Shown: one piece after another, positions 6,297-7,951 of the stretch
How positions within the stretch are numbered: position 1 is the first letter of the stretch
Layout: each line of letters opens with the position of its first letter
NCBI GenBank assembly: GCA_015491135.1
Contig: WFWK01000035.1
Coordinates: forward strand, 1 to 7,951
DNA from: Patescibacteria group bacterium
Lineage (GTDB): Bacteria > Patescibacteriota > Minisyncoccia > Phycocordibacterales > UBA2100
DNA: 7,951 nt
Direction of reading: 5' to 3'
Translations under genes and position numbers: made by a program
The notes under the pieces: model-generated
Database searches by the model: none
The model's input: the letters and a program-made list of their open reading frames with translations, nothing else
Told to the model about the DNA's origin: nothing

Positions 6297-6305
6297 TGGT
6301 ATTAT
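6297..6305 (+). promoter_or_regulatory. Extended -10 of the epimerase gene, leaderless spacing
   Basis: TGGTATTAT: TATTAT at 6300-6305 with an upstream TG. Six nucleotides separate it from the ATG at 6312, so transcription would begin at the start codon. This promoter lies inside the longer frame opening at 6294, which argues against that upstream ATG as the start. Confidence 0.55.
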
Positions 6306-6311
6306 TTTCCT

Positions 6312-6977
6312 ATGAATATAAAACCGGCAATTTTGGAAAAAAGCTTCAAACAAATTGAAAACAAAGTAAAAATTGCGCAAAAAGCCGGTTTTAATTTTGT
6401 GCAAATTGATATCTGCGACGGTGTGTTTGTTCCAAGTAAAACTTTCGGGTCAAACGCGCGCAAAGACTCAGCGCAAAAAATATCCAAATTAGCAAAAAAA
6501 TATAATGTAAAAATTGAACTTGATATGATGGTCCAAAAACCGGATAAAAAATCCTGGCAAACCTTTATAAACATTATCAAGCCAAAAAGAGTTATTTACC
6601 ACTTAAAAACTCTGAATAACAAAACTCCTAAGGAGATTTTCAATCATAAATGTGAGTTTGCGCTTGCCCTATCTTTAAAAGATAATTTAGGCAAAGCAAA
6701 ACAATTGGTTGAACTTTTTCCTTTTTCTTCTTTTCAGGTAATGGGAATAGAAAAGGTAGGCTTTGGCGGACAAAAACTCTCACCCAAAGCTTGTGCCAAA
6801 ATAAAAGCTGTTAAAAATCATTTTCCCAAAATGGGAATTGCCGTTGATGGAGGGGTTAAGATTGAAAACATCAAAACTCTTATCTCTTGCGGAGCAAATG
6901 AATTTGCCATAGGTTCGGGATTTTTCAAATATAAAGACGGGGTAAAACAAGCTGCCGAGTTTTTGAAAAAACTCTAG
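6312..6977 (+). CDS. Ribulose-phosphate 3-epimerase family protein (divergent)
   Basis: 221 residues from the ATG at 6312; the alternative ATG at 6294 would add six residues (MWYYFP) encoded by the -10 box, so I reject it. Rpe is a cytoplasmic TIM-barrel enzyme interconverting ribulose 5-phosphate and xylulose 5-phosphate. Family order is clear: KPAILEKSF (4-12, for APSILSADF), QIDICDGVFVPSKTFG (31-46, for HIDVMDGxFVPNxTFG), ELDMMVQKPD (69-78, for DVHLMVxxPD), IYHLKTL (95-101), VMGIEKVGFGGQKL (143-156), AVDGGV (177-182) and AIGSGFF (199-205). Metal-ligand Asp33 and Asp179 are kept, but the two His ligands are replaced by Gln31 and Asp71, and the early Ser is Ala. It may therefore use a different metal or substrate, or be a related hexulose-/allulose-type epimerase. 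It stands alone, divergent to the ychF unit and convergent with the DAHP synthase gene. Its TAG stop is the first three bases of the inverted-repeat element. Confidence 0.85.
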   Translation: MNIKPAILEKSFKQIENKVKIAQKAGFNFVQIDICDGVFVPSKTFGSNARKDSAQKISKLAKKYNVKIELDMMVQKPDKKSWQTFINIIKPKRVIYHLKTLNNKTPKEIFNHKCEFALALSLKDNLGKAKQLVELFPFSSFQVMGIEKVGFGGQKLSPKACAKIKAVKNHFPKMGIAVDGGVKIENIKTLISCGANEFAIGSGFFKYKDGVKQAAEFLKKL

Positions 6978-7071
6978 ACTTGTTCCCAAACAACACAAAG
7001 TGCATTTTAGGCAACCGAGCCCTTTTATAAAAAAGCTCGGTAAACAAAGTGCTTGTTTGGGAACAAGTCTA
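6975..7071. repeat. 97-bp nested inverted-repeat element (MITE-like or large hairpin)
   Basis: A perfect 19-bp inverted repeat, TAGACTTGTTCCCAAACAA at 6975-6993 and its complement at 7053-7071, encloses 59 bp. Within lies a second stem, ACCGAGC (7014-7020) with GCTCGGT (7035-7041), capped by the palindrome TTTTATAAAA (7023-7032). A 9-bp direct repeat ACAAAGTGC (6995-7003, 7044-7052) sits just inside each arm. Both ends are TA, as a Tc1/mariner (IS630-type) insertion with TA duplication would leave. No transposase or open frame is inside, and no T tract follows either stem, so a simple intrinsic terminator does not explain it. It lies between convergent genes. Confidence 0.7.
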
Positions 7072-7086
7072 CTGCAAATATAATCT

Positions 7087-7951
7087 CTACCACAATTTAT
7101 CTATAAGTTGTGCCATATCTTCAACATCACTCCAAGAAGAGCTTGGGTCTGTTATTGAAAGACCTTCTTTGATTTTACCTGTGCAATCTATTGGCTGGTT
7201 TCCTTTTTCAAGGAAAGCTTCGGTCATAAAACCTTTAAGAGAGCTCTTGAGTTTTTTACTCTTTTTTCTTTTCTGCAACAGATAATTTATTATCTTTATT
7301 TGTTTATCAGGGTTTTTGTCTGAATTTGAGTGGTTCGTATCAACCAAAACTGCCGGTGGCAACCCTAACTTTTGCATTTGCTCTTCCATATACTCAACAT
7401 CTCCGGCAAAGTAGTTTGGCCTTTTTCCTCCTCTTAAAACAGCAAACAGGGCGTCATTCCCTTCACTTTCAAAAACCTTGCCTTCCGCATACCAGAGAGA
7501 TTCTCCCGAGGCCGAAAGTAAAGAATTTGCAAGTTTCTCCAAATTGCCATCTGTAGGATTTTTAATTCCCACCGGAAAGTTAGCCACTCCGGCGAAAAGC
7601 CTGTGTTCTTGGTCTTCCGATGAGCGCGCGCCAACCGCCGCGAAAGAGTAGAACTCTTGCAAGTAAACTGTAAGTGGTAAAAATAAAGCTTCATCTGCAA
7701 TTGCCAAATCCAAATCAACAATGTCACTCATCAGTTTCTGAGCGCGCCTCACACCAGCTTTTAAATTCGGCTTTTTGCAAGGGTCCGGTTGCAAAAGCAG
7801 ACCCTTCCACCCCAAAGCGGTTCTCGGTTTTTGAGTGTAAACTCGCATTACAAACTTTATGCTTTCGTATTGTTTTTGAAGCTTGCTTAGACGACGAGCA
7901 AATTCCAAAGTTGCCCTCTCGCTCCAAGCGCTACACGGACCAACTATAAAC
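7087..7951 (-). CDS. 3-deoxy-7-phosphoheptulonate (DAHP) synthase, class I; 5' end outside window
   Basis: First enzyme of the shikimate pathway: condenses phosphoenolpyruvate and erythrose 4-phosphate. 287 residues are visible, against about 350 for AroF/AroG/AroH. The frame stays open to the right edge and reads FIVGPCSAW there; since GPCS carries a metal-ligand Cys, the TTG at 7908 is an internal codon, not the start. Counting from the first visible residue: Cys6 (ligand), MRVYTQKPRTALGWKG (35-50), GARSSEDQEHR (107-117), GIKNPTDG (128-135, substrate Lys130), LRGG (172-175), VDTNHSNSDK (203-212, ligand His207), MTEAFLEKGNQ (242-252, ligand Glu244) and SITDPSSSW (265-273, ligand Asp268). All four metal ligands are present, so activity is likely. 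It ends 15 bp from the inverted-repeat element and is convergent with the epimerase gene. Which feedback isozyme it resembles cannot be judged here. Confidence 0.95.
   Translation of the reverse strand, partial: FIVGPCSAWSERATLEFARRLSKLQKQYESIKFVMRVYTQKPRTALGWKGLLLQPDPCKKPNLKAGVRRAQKLMSDIVDLDLAIADEALFLPLTVYLQEFYSFAAVGARSSEDQEHRLFAGVANFPVGIKNPTDGNLEKLANSLLSASGESLWYAEGKVFESEGNDALFAVLRGGKRPNYFAGDVEYMEEQMQKLGLPPAVLVDTNHSNSDKNPDKQIKIINYLLQKRKKSKKLKSSLKGFMTEAFLEKGNQPIDCTGKIKEGLSITDPSSSWSDVEDMAQLIDKLW

Noticed and set aside
6294..6311. Upstream ATG that would lengthen the epimerase by six residues
   Set aside because: The added codons are the extended -10 box TGGTATTAT itself, and family members start with the strand matching NIKPAIL.
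7014..7041. Inner stem of the inverted-repeat element as an ordinary intrinsic terminator
   Set aside because: No T run follows the stem in either direction; the A/T-rich part is in the loop.
7906..7908. TTG as the start of the DAHP synthase
   Set aside because: The same frame continues upstream through the conserved GPCS motif to the window edge.

Overview
The window looks like a piece of a small, AT-rich bacterial genome, most likely from the Candidate Phyla Radiation (Patescibacteria, perhaps Parcubacteria). This is an inference. It rests on a DUF5671-type membrane protein fused to a pseudopilin-like tail, several small toxin genes, short intergenic gaps, an almost complete lack of Shine-Dalgarno sequences, and -10 boxes lying only 6-9 nt before start codons. 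All frames read cleanly with the standard code. No rRNA, tRNA or CRISPR array was seen.

Layout, left to right. (1) Positions 1-1913, minus strand: the N-terminal 637 codons of leucyl-tRNA synthetase, running off the left edge, with its own extended -10 promoter. (2) Positions 1965-3351, minus strand: a two-gene unit of a five-helix membrane protein and, 13 nt downstream, a MazF/PemK-like protein with no visible antitoxin. A GC-rich hairpin with a plus-strand T tract forms the last codons of the PemK gene. (3) Positions 3477-4115, minus strand: a predicted DUF2268-type zinc protease. (4) Positions 4211-4760, minus strand: a RelB-like antitoxin and a RelE/YafQ-like toxin separated by 1 nt, behind a near-consensus sigma70 promoter whose -10 lies inside an inverted repeat. 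(5) Positions 4846-6226, minus strand: an 84-residue helical protein and the YchF/OLA1 ATPase, 22 nt apart. (6) Positions 6312-6977, plus strand: a divergent ribulose-phosphate 3-epimerase-like protein, divergent to the previous unit across an 85-bp intergenic region that holds mirror-image -10 boxes. (7) Positions 6975-7071: a nested inverted-repeat element whose terminal repeat includes the epimerase stop codon. (8) Positions 7087-7951, minus strand: a class I DAHP synthase whose 5' end lies beyond the right edge.

Housekeeping functions (LeuRS, YchF, epimerase, DAHP synthase) frame a more AT-rich accessory block at about 1965-4800 that holds two toxin genes, a putative protease and the membrane/pilin-like protein. 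Nothing here is a clearly new defence or mobile system. The points most worth checking are the 97-bp inverted-repeat element, the leaderless-type promoters, the solitary PemK next to a membrane protein, and the epimerase-like enzyme with two metal-ligand histidines replaced.
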